From assembly GCF_001953865.1 (NCBI RefSeq), contig NZ_MQUQ01000002.1, positions 1 through 52,044 of the forward strand: a stretch of 52,044 bases of DNA. Reading direction: 5' to 3'. Positions 1 through 9,233 of the stretch are shown here, in pieces (positions within the stretch are counted from its first letter, which is position 1; each line of letters opens with the position of its first letter). A program made the translations under genes and the position numbers. The DNA comes from Amycolatopsis coloradensis (lineage in GTDB: Bacteria; Actinomycetota; Actinomycetes; Mycobacteriales; Pseudonocardiaceae). A model generated the notes under the pieces. The model had not been told where the DNA came from, did not search any database, and saw only the letters and a program-made list of their open reading frames with translations.

Positions 1-206
1 CCAGATCGCACCGCACTCACACGGCCTTATCCGAAGCAGTCATTTCTTGGCTTTGTTCGGAGCTCACTTTACACCTGCTTGAAACTGCCGTCTCAGCGGG
101 GTCTAGTTACCTCTCCGATTCGGGACCACCCACTCTACCACCATCCGGTGGGAGCTTGGTTCGTGTTCCCGGCGGCCGCTCGGTTTCCCTGGCGACGAAG
201 AGAACA
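1..206. other. left end, no gene seen
   Basis: I see no convincing coding frame, RNA gene or repeat here. The stretch is less GC-rich than the rest of the window around positions 30-80. It lies beyond the 3' end of the broken LtrA-like gene. Confidence 0.4.
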
Positions 207-892
207 TTACACGGCCCGAAACCGGCGTTTACAGGGGGGTCCCTTTTTTCGCGCCGGCGCTCTGACCTGCGTAGATCTACTCGACAGCCGCCGCGGCGCC
301 CGGAACCGGCTCCCGTGCGTGGCGACGACCGTCAGCACGACGAGAGCGGCGGCGAGCAAAGCGGTGACGTGAATGGGCGCGGGCGTGAACGACGCGGCGA
401 GGACGAGCACCGCGGTCGCCGGGAAAGCCGATCGCGATCGGACGGCATTCGTCGGTGGGTCCGATGTGCATGAGCCAGACGCTCGGCAGGTAGATCGCGA
501 CGGGCACGGTCGTCGCCATGGCGGCGGGCAGCGCCGCGACGTGCCCGGTGTGGGTGTCGTAGTCGACCGCGACTTCGAGCGCGGCCGCCGAGGCGAAGAT
601 CAGGTAGTGCCCGTAACCCCGGCTCGCGACGGTGAACAGGTTCCTCACCTTTTCGAGGCGGACGTGTCCCGGCTGGTCGAAGTACAGCCACCACAGGGGA
701 AGACCAGCACGAGCCCTCTGGCGGCGAGGGAAGTCAGGCTGCCGGCGTGCTCCCCCTCGTCCAGCCCTTCCTTGATCGCGGTGGTCGCGCCGAGGATGGA
801 TTCACCCAGCACGATGATCGTGAACAGGCCGTAGCGTTCGGCGATGTGGTGCGGATGCCAGCCCGTGGGCGGCGGCGTTCGGCGATCACCGG
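207..892 (-). pseudogene. LtrA-like membrane protein, decayed fragment
   Basis: The minus strand encodes the C-terminal half of a low temperature requirement A (LtrA) family membrane protein, split over three frames. The first piece reads GWHPHHIAERYGLFTIIVLG (positions 863 downwards), the hallmark motif of the family. The frame is lost near 694-699, where one base is missing between TTCCCC and TGTGG. The next piece starts with RNLFTVASRGYGHYL and runs through hydrophobic sequence to about 425, where an extra G shifts the frame again. The last piece includes a hydrophobic segment around ALLAAALVVLTVVATHG. An in-frame stop lies just upstream of the first piece and the N-terminal half (about 180 residues in the family) is absent. 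Identification rests on motifs only; a single sequencing error could explain one shift but not the missing 5' half. Confidence 0.72.
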
Positions 893-1280
893 AGGCGGTT
901 CACACACGCGGGGAACGCGCGGCGGGTGGGCCCGGGCCGGGTGCACCTCCCCAGGCGACCCCGCACAGACCCACCCGCGCGATTGCTTCACCGGGACGTG
1001 GCTGTCAGTGGTGGTGAGCCGGGTGCCGCCGAACGGTCCCCCGCGGACGCCGACGGCCGTCCACCGGCTCGTGACCGCGGATGCCCATTCCTGAAAACTC
1101 CGGACTCACCACGATCGCTCCCGCCGATCGATCCATCCCCGATCGATCGACAGAAATACCACTGTCGGTAGCCATGCCACAGCAGTGAAGGCTCCGTAAG
1201 GTCTACCCGGTTGCTCTGAGTAGCACCAGAGGATGACGACCTCCGTCACTCGGATGGAGCATCCGGTCTAGCCGACCGTA
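893..1280. other. gene-free gap between LtrA remnant and MFS gene
   Basis: No coding frame here has recognisable protein character. It contains CGATCGAT-rich words near 1125-1150 and a 12-codon start-to-stop frame at 1232. I see no RNA gene. It may contain unrecognisable remains of the 5' half of the LtrA-like gene. Confidence 0.4.
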
Positions 1281-1302
1281 GTCATCGGCGCGCGCCGATG
1301 AC
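1281..1302 (-). terminator. 22-bp perfect palindrome abutting MFS stop codon
   Basis: Two 11-bp arms (GTCATCGGCGC and its complement) meet without a loop directly after the stop codon of the MFS gene on the minus strand. Position suggests a transcription end for the dnaE-MFS unit. There is no T-run, so an intrinsic terminator of the E. coli type is not shown; a protein-binding site is the alternative. Confidence 0.5.
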
Positions 1303-2775
1303 TCAGCCTCGCTGCCTGTCGGCGGCAGTCGTCCCGGCTTCGTCCCGCTCAGTGAGCAAACGCCGGGCCCGGCGCGCCCGAAGCTCGATCACGGCGAGTA
1401 AGAGCGCCGAGCAGGTCAATCCGGCGGCGCACAGCATCGCCGCGGTCAACGCCGACGGATAGCCGCCGTTCGCCCCCAGTACCGCGTGGAAGACCGTGGC
1501 CAGGACGACCGTGCCGATCGCGGTGCCGATCCGCTGCCCGGTCTGCAACGCGCCCCCAGCCACGCCCGCCATCGACGTCGGCACGCATTCCAAGGTCAGC
1601 GTGGTGTTGGGGGAGATGACCATGCCGCCACCAACCCCGGCGACGAGCAACGGCAGCGCGAACCACCAACCCGCCGCGGCACCGGGAGCCCGGCCGGCGA
1701 GGAAGGCGACCGTGACCATCCCGGCGATCACCATGACCAGGCCGGTGACGGTGAGCTTGCGGCCCCATTTCGGCACCAGCCGTCCCGCGATCGCCGCCGA
1801 CACGGCCGAGCCGAGGGCGAAGGAGGTGACGGCGAGCCCGGACTGCAGTGGCGTGTAGCCGAGGCCCTGCTGGAAGAAGATGGCGAAGACCAGCCACATG
1901 CCGGTGAATCCACTGAAGTACAGCGCGCCCACGGCGGCGCCCGTCGCGTAGCCCGGAGTGTCGGTGAACAGCCGCGTGTCCAGCAACGGCGGACGGCCGC
2001 GCCGCACCATCGACCGCTCCCAGCGCACGAACGCGAACCCGAAGACCACCGCGACGACGAACAGCCACCACAGGCTGCTGAGTCCGCCCTGTTCGGATTC
2101 GATCAACGGGAGCAGTACCCCGAGCACGGCGACCCCCAGCAGCATGATGCCGACGAAGTCGATCTCACCCCGCAGGCTTCTCGCCGGATTCGCCGCTTTC
2201 GGGAGCCATCTCAGGGCAAGGGCGAACGCCAGGATCCCGATGGGCACGTTCACATAGAAGACCCAGCGCCAGCCTTCCGGGTCGCCGAAGACGGCGAGGA
2301 TCACGCCGCCGAGCACCGGCCCGACAGCCGTCGAGATCCCGACGGTGGCACCGAACATGCCGAACGCGCGGCCCCGCTCCGCGCCGCGGAACAGGTCCTG
2401 GATCATTCCGCTGTTCTGCGGCGTCATCATGCCCGACGCGACGCCTTGCAGAAGCCGCGCGACGATCAGCGTCGTCTCGTTCGGCGCCGCGCCGGCGAAC
2501 ACGCTGGTCAGCACGAACGCGGCGAGCGCGAACAGGAACATCCGGCGGCGGCCGAGCGCGTCGCCGAGTCTGCCGCCGGTCACCAGCACGAGCCCGAAGG
2601 CCAGCGCGTACCCCGAGACGACCCACTGGATCCCGCCGCTCGACGCGCCGAGGTCCTGCTGGATCGAGGGCAGCGCCGTGTTGACGATGCTGACGTCGAG
2701 CAGGCCCATGAACCCGGCGGCAAGGGAGACGGCGAGCGCCTTCCAGCGCCGTGGATCGGGTTCGTAGGTGCTCAT
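1303..2775 (-). CDS. MFS drug exporter, DHA2 (EmrB/QacA) family
   Basis: A 490-residue integral membrane protein of the 14-helix DHA2 branch of the major facilitator superfamily, probably a proton-coupled drug or metabolite exporter in the cytoplasmic membrane. Family marks are LDVSIVNTALPSIQQDLGAS in helix 1 (about residues 25-45), the motif-A-like GGRLGDALGRRRMF after helix 2 (about 67-80), and the antiporter motif-C-like region GPVLGGVIL near residue 155. Length is normal for the family. Its ATG overlaps the stop of dnaE as ATGA, so it is probably translated by coupling from the dnaE message. No dedicated regulator is adjacent. The substrate cannot be read from sequence. Confidence 0.9.
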   Translation of the reverse strand: MSTYEPDPRRWKALAVSLAAGFMGLLDVSIVNTALPSIQQDLGASSGGIQWVVSGYALAFGLVLVTGGRLGDALGRRRMFLFALAAFVLTSVFAGAAPNETTLIVARLLQGVASGMMTPQNSGMIQDLFRGAERGRAFGMFGATVGISTAVGPVLGGVILAVFGDPEGWRWVFYVNVPIGILAFALALRWLPKAANPARSLRGEIDFVGIMLLGVAVLGVLLPLIESEQGGLSSLWWLFVVAVVFGFAFVRWERSMVRRGRPPLLDTRLFTDTPGYATGAAVGALYFSGFTGMWLVFAIFFQQGLGYTPLQSGLAVTSFALGSAVSAAIAGRLVPKWGRKLTVTGLVMVIAGMVTVAFLAGRAPGAAAGWWFALPLLVAGVGGGMVISPNTTLTLECVPTSMAGVAGGALQTGQRIGTAIGTVVLATVFHAVLGANGGYPSALTAAMLCAAGLTCSALLLAVIELRARRARRLLTERDEAGTTAADRQRG

Positions 2776-5700
2776 CAGGTGCTGGCGGCGATTCCGGGGA
2801 TGCCCTTGAGCTCACCGATCAGCATCGACGTCACCTTGACCGGATAGTCGTACAGCGCGAAGACGGTCTGGTTCTTGCCGACCAGCTTGAGGTGCACCGG
2901 GGTTTCCCCCTTGTGCGCCAGCAGGGTCTGCTTCAGCTCGCTGACCACCGACTGGTCGAGCTTCTCCGCCGCGGCCAGCAGGACGAGCGGCAGGTCCTCG
3001 TCGCCGTTCCCGATCTCGGACAGGTCGAGCGGCACGAGTCCGCCGCCGAAGATGGACATCTTGTCCTCGCGCCAGTTCACCCTGCCCTTGACCAGGACCG
3101 CGTTGTCCTCGATGAGGTCGGCGGAGAACATCGCGTACGACTTCGGGAAGTACAGGACCTCCAGCGAGGCGTCCATGTCCTCGACGGTGCAGATCGCCCA
3201 GGGCTCGCCCTTCTTGTTGACCCGGCGCTCCAGCGAGGTGATCAGCCCGGAGATGATCAGCTCGCCTTCCTTGGGCGGGTCGGCGATGATCGCGGCGATC
3301 GGTCTCGGCGCGTGTTTGCGCAGGATGCGCTCGGCGCCGTCCAGCGGGTGCGCCGAGACGTACAGACCGAGCATCTCCCGTTCATAGGCCAGGAGCTGCT
3401 TGCGCGGATACTCGTCCTCGCCGAACTTGAGGTGCGCGAGCGGTGAAGAGGACACGGCGGCTTCGGCGTCGTCGTCCCCGCCGAAACCGAAGAGGTCGAA
3501 CTGGCCCATCGCCTCCTGGCGCTTGAGCGGGACCACGGCCTCGACCGCGTCCTCGTGCACCTGGACCATCGAAAGCCGGGAGTTGCCGAGCGAGTCGAAA
3601 CCGCCGGCCTTGATCAGCGATTCGATGACCCGCTTGTTGCAGGCCACCAGTTCGGACTTGTCGAGGAAGTCGGTGAAGGAGGAGTACTTCCCCTTCTCCT
3701 CGCGGGTCTTGATGATCGACTCGACGACGTTCGCGCCGACGTTGCGGACGGCACCCATACCGAAGCGGATGTCGTTCCCGACGGCCGCGAACCTCAGCGC
3801 CGACTCGTTGACGTCCGGCGGGAGCACCTTGATGCCGAGGCGACGGCACTCGGACAGGTAGACCGCGGACTTGTCCTTGTTGTCACCGACCGACGTGAGC
3901 AGCGCGGCCATGTACTCCGGCGTGAAGTTCGCCTTGAGGTACGCGGTCCAGTAGGAGATCAGGCCGTACGCGGCCGCGTGGCTCTTGTTGAACGCGTAGC
4001 CGGCGAACGGGAGGATCGTGTCCCAGAGCGCCTTCACCGCTTCCGGCGAGAAACCGCCTTCGATCAGCGGGCTGGCCTTCATCCCGGCCTCGAAGCCCTC
4101 GTACTCGAGATCGAGGACTTCCTTCTTCTTCTTGCCCATGGCCCGGCGGAGCACGTCCGCGCGGCCCATCGTGTATCCGGCCACCTTCTGGCCGATGTGC
4201 ATGATCTGCTCCTGATAGACGATCAGGCCGTAGGTGTCGGCCAGGATCTCCTTCAGGGGCTCCTCGAGCTGCGGGTGGATCGGCTTGACCTTCTGCCGAT
4301 TGTTCTTCCGGTCGGCGTAGTCGTTGTGCGCGTTCATGCCCATCGGGCCGGGGCGGTACAGCGCGCCCACCGCCACGATGTCGTCGAAGACCGTCGGCTG
4401 CATCCGGCGCAGCAGATCCCGCATCGGCCCGCCGTCCAGCTGGAACACGCCGAGCGTGTCTCCCCTGGCGAGCAGCTTGTACGTCTCCGGGTCTTCGACG
4501 CCGAGGGTGTCGAGGTCGATGTCGACCCCGCGGTTGGTCTTGATGTTGTCGATCGCGTCACCGATGACGGTGAGGTTCCGCAGGCCCAGGAAGTCCATCT
4601 TGAGCAGGCCGATGTTCTCGCACGACGGGTAGTCCCAGCCGGTGATGATCGAGCCGTCGTCACGCTGCCACAGCGGGATCGCGTCGGTCAGCGGGTCGCA
4701 GGACATGATGACCGCGCAGGCGTGGACGCCGGCGTTGCGGATCAGGCCTTCGAGGCCGCGGGCGGTCTCGAAGATCGTCTTGCACTCTTCGTCGGTCTCG
4801 ACGAGCGCGCGGACCTCCGCGGCCTCGCCGTAGCGCTCGTGCTTGGAGTCGACGATGCCCGAGAGCGGGATGTCCTTCGCCATGATCGGCGGCGGCAGCG
4901 CCTTCGAGATCCGGTCCGCGATCGCGTAGCCGGGCTGGCCGAAGTGGACGCGGGCGGAGTCCTTGATGGCCGCCTTGGTCTTGATGGTGCCGAAGGTGAT
5001 GACCTGCGCGACCTTGTCGACGCCGTACTTGTCGGTGGCGTAGCGGATCATCTCGCCGCGACGGCGGTCGTCGAAGTCGATGTCGATATCGGGCATGGAC
5101 ACGCGTTCGGGGTTCAGGAACCGCTCGAACAGCAGCTTCTGCGGGATCGGGTCCAGGTTGGTGATACCGAGCACGTACGCGACCAGCGAGCCGGCGGCCG
5201 AACCACGGCCGGGGCCGACGCGGATGCCGACCTTGCGGGCGTAGTTGATGAGGTCGGCGACGATGAGGAAGTAGGCGGGGAAGCCCTTCCCGATGATGAC
5301 GTCGAGCTCGATCTCGATGCGCTCGTTGTAGTACTCGTCCGGGACGCCGTCCGGGTACCGCCACTTGAGACCGCGCGCGACCTCTTCCCGCAGCCAGGTG
5401 CCCTGGTCGTAGCCCTCGGGGACCTCGAAGAACGGCAGCCGGTCCTTGTGTGTGTAGACGTCTTTGTAGGACTCGACGCGCTCGGCGATCAGCAGCGTCG
5501 AGTCGGCGGCGCCGGGAACTTCCTTGTCCCAGTACTCCCGCATGTCGGCGGCCGACTTCAGGTAGTAGCCGTCACCGTCGAACTTGAACCGGTTCGGGTC
5601 GTTCAGGGTCTTGCCCGCCTGCACGCACAGCAGCGCGGAGTGGGTGTCGGCCTGGTCCTTGGTGACGTAGTGCGAGTCGTTCGTGGCCAAAGGCTTGAGG

Positions 5701-6359
5701 TCGAGCAGCTTGCCGACCTCGAGCAGGCCTTCCCGGACCGACCGCTCGATCGGCAGCCCGTGGTCCATCAGTTCGAGGAAGAAGTTGTCGGCGCCGAAAA
5801 TGTCCTTGTAGTCCGACGCGGCCTGGATCGCCTCGGTGCGCTGCCCCAGCCGCAGTCGCGTCTGCACCTCGCCCGAGGGGCAGCCGGTGGTCGCGATGAT
5901 GCCCTGGTGGTTCTCCGCGATCAGCTCGCGGTCCATCCGGGGCTTGCGGTAGTAGCCCTGCATGCTCGCCAGCGAGGAGAGCTTGAACAGGTTCCGCAGG
6001 CCGGTGGAGTTCTCGGCGAGCATCGTCATGTGCGTGTAGGAACCACTACCGGAGACGTCGCCGCCTTCACCGAACTCGTCGGAGCCACGCTGATTGGCCT
6101 GGCCCCAGAACACCGGCTTCTTGTGGAACCGGCTCTCCGGCGCGATGTAGGCCTCGATGCCGATGATCGGCTTGAGGTCGTGCTTGACCGCCTGCTGGTA
6201 GAACTCGTCCGCGCCGTACATGTTGCCGTGGTCGGTCATGCCGACCGCGGGCATGCCGAGCCGCGCCGCCTCCTTGAACAAGGGGGCGATCTTCGCCGCA
6301 CCGTCGAGCATCGAGTACTCGGTGTGCACATGCAGGTGGACGAAGGAATCGTTCGACAC
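2775..6359 (-). CDS. dnaE: DNA polymerase III alpha subunit, DnaE1
   Basis: Replicative polymerase of 1194 residues, the usual size for actinobacterial DnaE1. The N-terminal PHP domain keeps residues known to bind metals in proofreading DnaE proteins: H10 and H12 in [10 protein letters not shown]19, H44 in TDHGNMYG, E69, H110, C160 in TTGCPSGE and the D-x-H of ATNDSHY near 227. It therefore probably has intrinsic 3'-5' exonuclease activity. The palm domain has the catalytic pair in [12 protein letters not shown] (about residue 422) and the third acidic region in [11 protein letters not shown] (about 586). A helix-hairpin-helix region and an OB fold follow in the last third. The GTG start at 6359 follows GGGGAGG. 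A promoter-like TAGGGT lies about 60 bp upstream. The downstream MFS gene overlaps by one base of stop/start (ATGA). Confidence 0.97.
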   Translation of the reverse strand: MSNDSFVHLHVHTEYSMLDGAAKIAPLFKEAARLGMPAVGMTDHGNMYGADEFYQQAVKHDLKPIIGIEAYIAPESRFHKKPVFWGQANQRGSDEFGEGGDVSGSGSYTHMTMLAENSTGLRNLFKLSSLASMQGYYRKPRMDRELIAENHQGIIATTGCPSGEVQTRLRLGQRTEAIQAASDYKDIFGADNFFLELMDHGLPIERSVREGLLEVGKLLDLKPLATNDSHYVTKDQADTHSALLCVQAGKTLNDPNRFKFDGDGYYLKSAADMREYWDKEVPGAADSTLLIAERVESYKDVYTHKDRLPFFEVPEGYDQGTWLREEVARGLKWRYPDGVPDEYYNERIEIELDVIIGKGFPAYFLIVADLINYARKVGIRVGPGRGSAAGSLVAYVLGITNLDPIPQKLLFERFLNPERVSMPDIDIDFDDRRRGEMIRYATDKYGVDKVAQVITFGTIKTKAAIKDSARVHFGQPGYAIADRISKALPPPIMAKDIPLSGIVDSKHERYGEAAEVRALVETDEECKTIFETARGLEGLIRNAGVHACAVIMSCDPLTDAIPLWQRDDGSIITGWDYPSCENIGLLKMDFLGLRNLTVIGDAIDNIKTNRGVDIDLDTLGVEDPETYKLLARGDTLGVFQLDGGPMRDLLRRMQPTVFDDIVAVGALYRPGPMGMNAHNDYADRKNNRQKVKPIHPQLEEPLKEILADTYGLIVYQEQIMHIGQKVAGYTMGRADVLRRAMGKKKKEVLDLEYEGFEAGMKASPLIEGGFSPEAVKALWDTILPFAGYAFNKSHAAAYGLISYWTAYLKANFTPEYMAALLTSVGDNKDKSAVYLSECRRLGIKVLPPDVNESALRFAAVGNDIRFGMGAVRNVGANVVESIIKTREEKGKYSSFTDFLDKSELVACNKRVIESLIKAGGFDSLGNSRLSMVQVHEDAVEAVVPLKRQEAMGQFDLFGFGGDDDAEAAVSSSPLAHLKFGEDEYPRKQLLAYEREMLGLYVSAHPLDGAERILRKHAPRPIAAIIADPPKEGELIISGLITSLERRVNKKGEPWAICTVEDMDASLEVLYFPKSYAMFSADLIEDNAVLVKGRVNWREDKMSIFGGGLVPLDLSEIGNGDEDLPLVLLAAAEKLDQSVVSELKQTLLAHKGETPVHLKLVGKNQTVFALYDYPVKVTSMLIGELKGIPGIAAST

Positions 6360-6419
6360 CAGCGAAAACCTCCCCTAGGCAGACGGGTCCCTGGCTGCGT
6401 GACGCGGGCCGGTCCTCCC

Positions 6420-6447
6420 ACCCTAGGCTTCTCATGATCATCAGCAA
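6420..6447 (-). promoter_or_regulatory. probable dnaE promoter
   Basis: On the minus strand TTGCTG (6447-6442) and TAGGGT (6425-6420) are spaced by 16 bases, about 60 bases before the dnaE GTG. TAGGGT also occurs upstream of aceE and of the lactate-type dehydrogenase gene, so it may be this organism's housekeeping -10 form. Confidence 0.5.
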
Positions 6448-6552
6448 CTCGCGGGGGGACGCGGCCTTCGGGCAGTGCCGAGTCTGCTAGCCGATCAAGA
6501 TCAAATCCAGCGGCCTCGCCGTAGTCGCCGCCACCCGAACGGGCAGCGATGC

Positions 6553-7659
6553 TCAGCCCAGCCGGGCGTTGACCCCCTCCCTGTCGAACCACTCCGGATC
6601 GAATCCGTAGCCGCCGAGCTCTTCGAGGAGCCCCTCGTTCTCGTCGTCGCCCGGATCTCTCAGCGCCTCCAGCAACATCTCGTACGCGTGCTCGTCTTCG
6701 CATTCCGGCGGAGGCGCCGCACGCTCGCCGTCGAGACAGCTCGGCGTTTCGGGGAGGTCGACCACTCGCTCGACGCGGATCCAGTGCCGCCAGCGCTCCG
6801 CCTCGTAAGGGAGCCGGTGACCCGGCGCCGTGACGACCTGGCCGAGGAGCACCTGATCGTCCAGGCGATCGCCTTCTCCGCCCTGGCCATCGGAGCTGAA
6901 GACGCCGTACGCGGTCTCGAACCGGTGGTACTGCCGCTCGTCCCGGTCGAACACCGCCGCCAGGATCCGGTGCACTCCGGCGAGCGTGACGTCGGAGCGG
7001 ACCTCGACCCGTCGCCAGATCGCCCTGTCCGGCCCGGACAGGGCGACCGCCAGGCTGAGCCCGGTGGCAGGCATGGGCGGAGGCAGGACGAGCGGAACAG
7101 GATCGACCGCCGGCCGGGGTACCGGTTCGTACTCGGGGAGGCCGAGCCATCGGCGCAGCTGGCCGGCTCGTTCGGGCAGGTCCGACTTCCAGCGCTCGAA
7201 GAAATCCGGGACCCTTTCGCAAAGCCAGGCGTCGAAATCGGCACGGACGATCAGCGCCGCCTCGACCTGGCTCCGGAACTCCTCGGGTGTCAGCGAGGCC
7301 TTGACCTCGGAGCGGCGGCGCGAGACCAAGGCGTCCGATGGCTCCGCGTGAAGTTCGATCGTGCGGACGCTGTCGCCGTCGACCACCACCCTGACGCCCA
7401 CCGAGCGTTGGCCCGCGGTCAGGGTGGCGGCGAGGACGACCCTGTCCCGGTCCGATTCGCCCCGCACGACGCGGTCCGACAGCTCGACAGCGCCGTGGAG
7501 CAGCTTCGGCCAGCGCTCCACCCTGGTCACGTCGAAGGGACGCGGCGAGCGGGAGCGCTGATTCTTCGGCTTCTTGGGCTTGCGCCCTCGGCTGACGGGG
7601 CTCACTCGTGCAGTGTCTCCGGCGGCACCGACAGTTTCCGCGTCGTCGTGAGCAGCCAT
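6553..7659 (-). CDS. plasmid pRiA4b ORF-3-like protein
   Basis: A 368-residue protein whose central part (about residues 200-310) matches the pRiA4b ORF-3-like fold (PF07929): LAVALSGPDRAIWRRVEVRS, then VHRILAAVFDRDERQYHRFE, then RLPYEAERWRHWIRVERV. The N-terminus is basic and low in complexity (RGRKPKKPKNQRSRSPR). The last 60 residues are acidic and end with a DPEWFDREGVNARLG segment, common at the C-terminus of longer members. The family turns up in plasmids and near insertion elements, but its biochemical role is unknown. It lies upstream of dnaE on the same strand, 193 bp away, with its own divergent neighbour at 7740. Family call is good; function is not inferred. Confidence 0.78.
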   Translation of the reverse strand: MAAHDDAETVGAAGDTARVSPVSRGRKPKKPKNQRSRSPRPFDVTRVERWPKLLHGAVELSDRVVRGESDRDRVVLAATLTAGQRSVGVRVVVDGDSVRTIELHAEPSDALVSRRRSEVKASLTPEEFRSQVEAALIVRADFDAWLCERVPDFFERWKSDLPERAGQLRRWLGLPEYEPVPRPAVDPVPLVLPPPMPATGLSLAVALSGPDRAIWRRVEVRSDVTLAGVHRILAAVFDRDERQYHRFETAYGVFSSDGQGGEGDRLDDQVLLGQVVTAPGHRLPYEAERWRHWIRVERVVDLPETPSCLDGERAAPPPECEDEHAYEMLLEALRDPGDDENEGLLEELGGYGFDPEWFDREGVNARLG

Positions 7660-7739
7660 GATCGAAAAACGCTTGCCGACCTGGGCGCGGATGTGCAGAC
7701 TGGCCAGCCGCCAAGATCACCGAGCCGCTCGGAGAGTTG

Positions 7740-8141
7740 ATGATCGACCTACAGGCCATGAACGAACGCGTGATCGCGGAGTTCCGCGCGAACGGCCGCC
7801 GAGGCGACGGCCTCCCGACGCTGCTGCTCACCACCACCGGCGCCCGCACCGGACGGCGGCACGTGACGCCGATGCTGTTCCTGGCCGACGACGACCGCTA
7901 CATCGTGTTCGCCGCCAACGGGGGCGCTCCCGGACATCCGGACTGGTACCGCAACCTGATCTCGGAGTCGTCCGTCGACGTCGAAGCGGACGGAGAGGCC
8001 TTCACCGCTCACGCTGTCGAGATCACCGGAGCGGCACGGGACCGTCTGTTCGCGAAGCAGGCGAAGGCGTTCCCGCGGCTGGCCGAACACCAGTCGAAGA
8101 CCAGCCGTCCTTTCCCGGTGATCGCGCTCAAGCGGGTTTGA
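7740..8141 (+). CDS. nitroreductase/deazaflavin-dependent oxidoreductase family protein
   Basis: About 133 residues, the normal size for the small split-barrel flavin or F420-binding proteins of the Ddn type. The diagnostic run is LLLTTTGARTGRRHVTPMLF (residues about 29-48), followed by HPDWYRNLISESSVDVEADG (about 66-86) and a C-terminal RPFPVIALKRV. Such enzymes use reduced F420 (or FMN) to reduce quinones and related compounds. The start is uncertain: GGAGAG at 7731-7736 sits before a TTG (7737) directly followed by ATG (7740); an ATG at 7758 is the other choice. It is divergent from the pRiA4b-like gene and has no obvious partner. Confidence 0.85.
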   Translation: MIDLQAMNERVIAEFRANGRRGDGLPTLLLTTTGARTGRRHVTPMLFLADDDRYIVFAANGGAPGHPDWYRNLISESSVDVEADGEAFTAHAVEITGAARDRLFAKQAKAFPRLAEHQSKTSRPFPVIALKRV

Positions 8142-8500
8142 CCCCTCCCGATGGTCGCGCTTGGGCCGAGAGTGTCTTGGGTACCGAGCGCGGGTGGCGG
8201 TGTCGCGTGACCAGCGGGACGACACGCGTGATTGGTTGGACGACACGCGTGTCCAGAGGGACATCTCGCCGTGTCGTCCGGCCGATCACCCGAAACGGCC
8301 AGCCCGCGTCGGGCCGTTGTGACACTGGCCACCTCCGCGCGGGAAGCCAGTGTCACAACGGAACTCCGGACGTACGAGAGCGCCCAGCACGGCTTCCCCT
8401 TCTCGGCCGGTTACCCCATCGACGCCGACCTCGCGGGCCGGATCGGAGCCCTCGGCCGAGCGCTTGACAAAGCGGGGGGCCGACCGCACGATCTCGTCTC
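8142..8500. other. repeat-rich gap upstream of the asparagine operon
   Basis: No convincing gene. It holds a 14-bp direct repeat, GGACGACACGCGTG, at 8217-8230 and 8238-8251 (21 bp apart, two helical turns), a 12-bp palindrome GACACGCGTGTC at 8242-8253, and an inverted GTGTCGTCC at 8271-8279. A separate 14-bp inverted repeat follows at 8316. Near the end, TTGACA at 8464 could be the -35 of the next gene. Confidence 0.6.
8314..8359 (+). terminator. 14-bp stem inverted repeat
   Basis: GTTGTGACACTGGC pairs perfectly with GCCAGTGTCACAAC across a short GC-rich loop. It lies about 170 bp downstream of the oxidoreductase gene and about 140 bp before the FadR-type regulator. It could end the upstream transcript or bind a regulator; there is no T-run. 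Confidence 0.4.
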
Positions 8501-9229
8501 ATGAACCTGTCTGACAGCCAGACAGCCGGACACGGTGGTCCACGGCGCATCAGCGCGATGGAGGCCGTACTGGCCCACCTTCGCGGTGCCATCGAGCGTG
8601 GCGAGTACCCCGTCGGCCAGAAGCTGCCGTCGGAATCGGCGCTCGGCAAGGAGTTCGAGGTCAGCCGATCAGTCGTCCGCGAAGCGCTGCGGGGACTACA
8701 GGCACTCGGGCTCACCGTGTCCAAAACGGGCAAGGGGACCTTCGTGACCGCCACCGGGCCGGTCGAGAACCCCACCTTCGGGACCTACTCTGCCCGCGAT
8801 CTGTTCGAGGTGCGGCGTCACGTCGAGATCCCCGTCGCCGGATACGCGGCCCTGCGCCGCAGCAGCGACGACCTGGACCTGCTCGGCCACCTCGTCGGGC
8901 GGATGGACCTCGAAACCGACAACACCGCGTGGGTGGCGTTGGACTCGCTGTTCCACATCACCATCGCCCAGTCCTCGGGCAACCCGGTGTTCGGCAAGGT
9001 CATCGAGGAGATCCGGGACGCGCTGGCACGCCAGTCGGCATTTCTCAACCAATTGGGTGGACGTCGGACCCGCTCGAACACCGAGCACCGTGAGATCGTC
9101 ACCGCCATCGCCGCGGGCTCCGAAGCGGACGCCGTCGCGGCGATGACCTCCCATCTCCACCACGTCGAGGACGCGCTCACCACCATCGTGCGGCCGAGTC
9201 ACACGACGCACCAGAACAAGGACGACTGA
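8501..9229 (+). CDS. GntR-family regulator, FadR/FCD subgroup
   Basis: A 242-residue transcription factor. Residues about 18-85 form the GntR winged helix (AMEAVLAHLRGAIERGEYPVG, LPSESALGKEFEVSRSVVRE, GLTVSKTGKGTFV); residues about 105-230 form an all-helical FCD ligand domain (LFEVRRHVEIPVAGYAALRR ... HREIVTAIAAGSEADAVAAM). It is the first gene of a unit with an asparagine permease and an asparaginase, so it very likely controls asparagine or aspartate use (inference). No Shine-Dalgarno precedes the ATG, and a TTGACA lies at 8464-8469, so the message may be leaderless. An inverted repeat overlaps the start codon region and may be its own operator. Confidence 0.9.
   Translation: MNLSDSQTAGHGGPRRISAMEAVLAHLRGAIERGEYPVGQKLPSESALGKEFEVSRSVVREALRGLQALGLTVSKTGKGTFVTATGPVENPTFGTYSARDLFEVRRHVEIPVAGYAALRRSSDDLDLLGHLVGRMDLETDNTAWVALDSLFHITIAQSSGNPVFGKVIEEIRDALARQSAFLNQLGGRRTRSNTEHREIVTAIAAGSEADAVAAMTSHLHHVEDALTTIVRPSHTTHQNKDD
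8507..8525. promoter_or_regulatory. inverted repeat at regulator start (possible operator)
   Basis: CTGTCTG and CAGACAG are exact complements separated by 5 bases, immediately after the ATG of the FadR-type gene. Placed at the likely transcription start of a leaderless message, it would suit autorepression. It does not resemble the E. coli FadR site closely. Confidence 0.4.
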
Positions 9230-9233
9230 CACC

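Noticed and set aside
3555..6437. Open frame of about 960 codons antisense to dnaE
   Set aside because: GC-rich third positions of dnaE keep the opposite strand open; the translation is Arg/Val/Asp-rich with no domain, and dnaE is certain.
8232..8504. Possible 90-residue gene before the FadR-type regulator
   Set aside because: It crosses two inverted repeats and reads without family likeness; no ribosome site.
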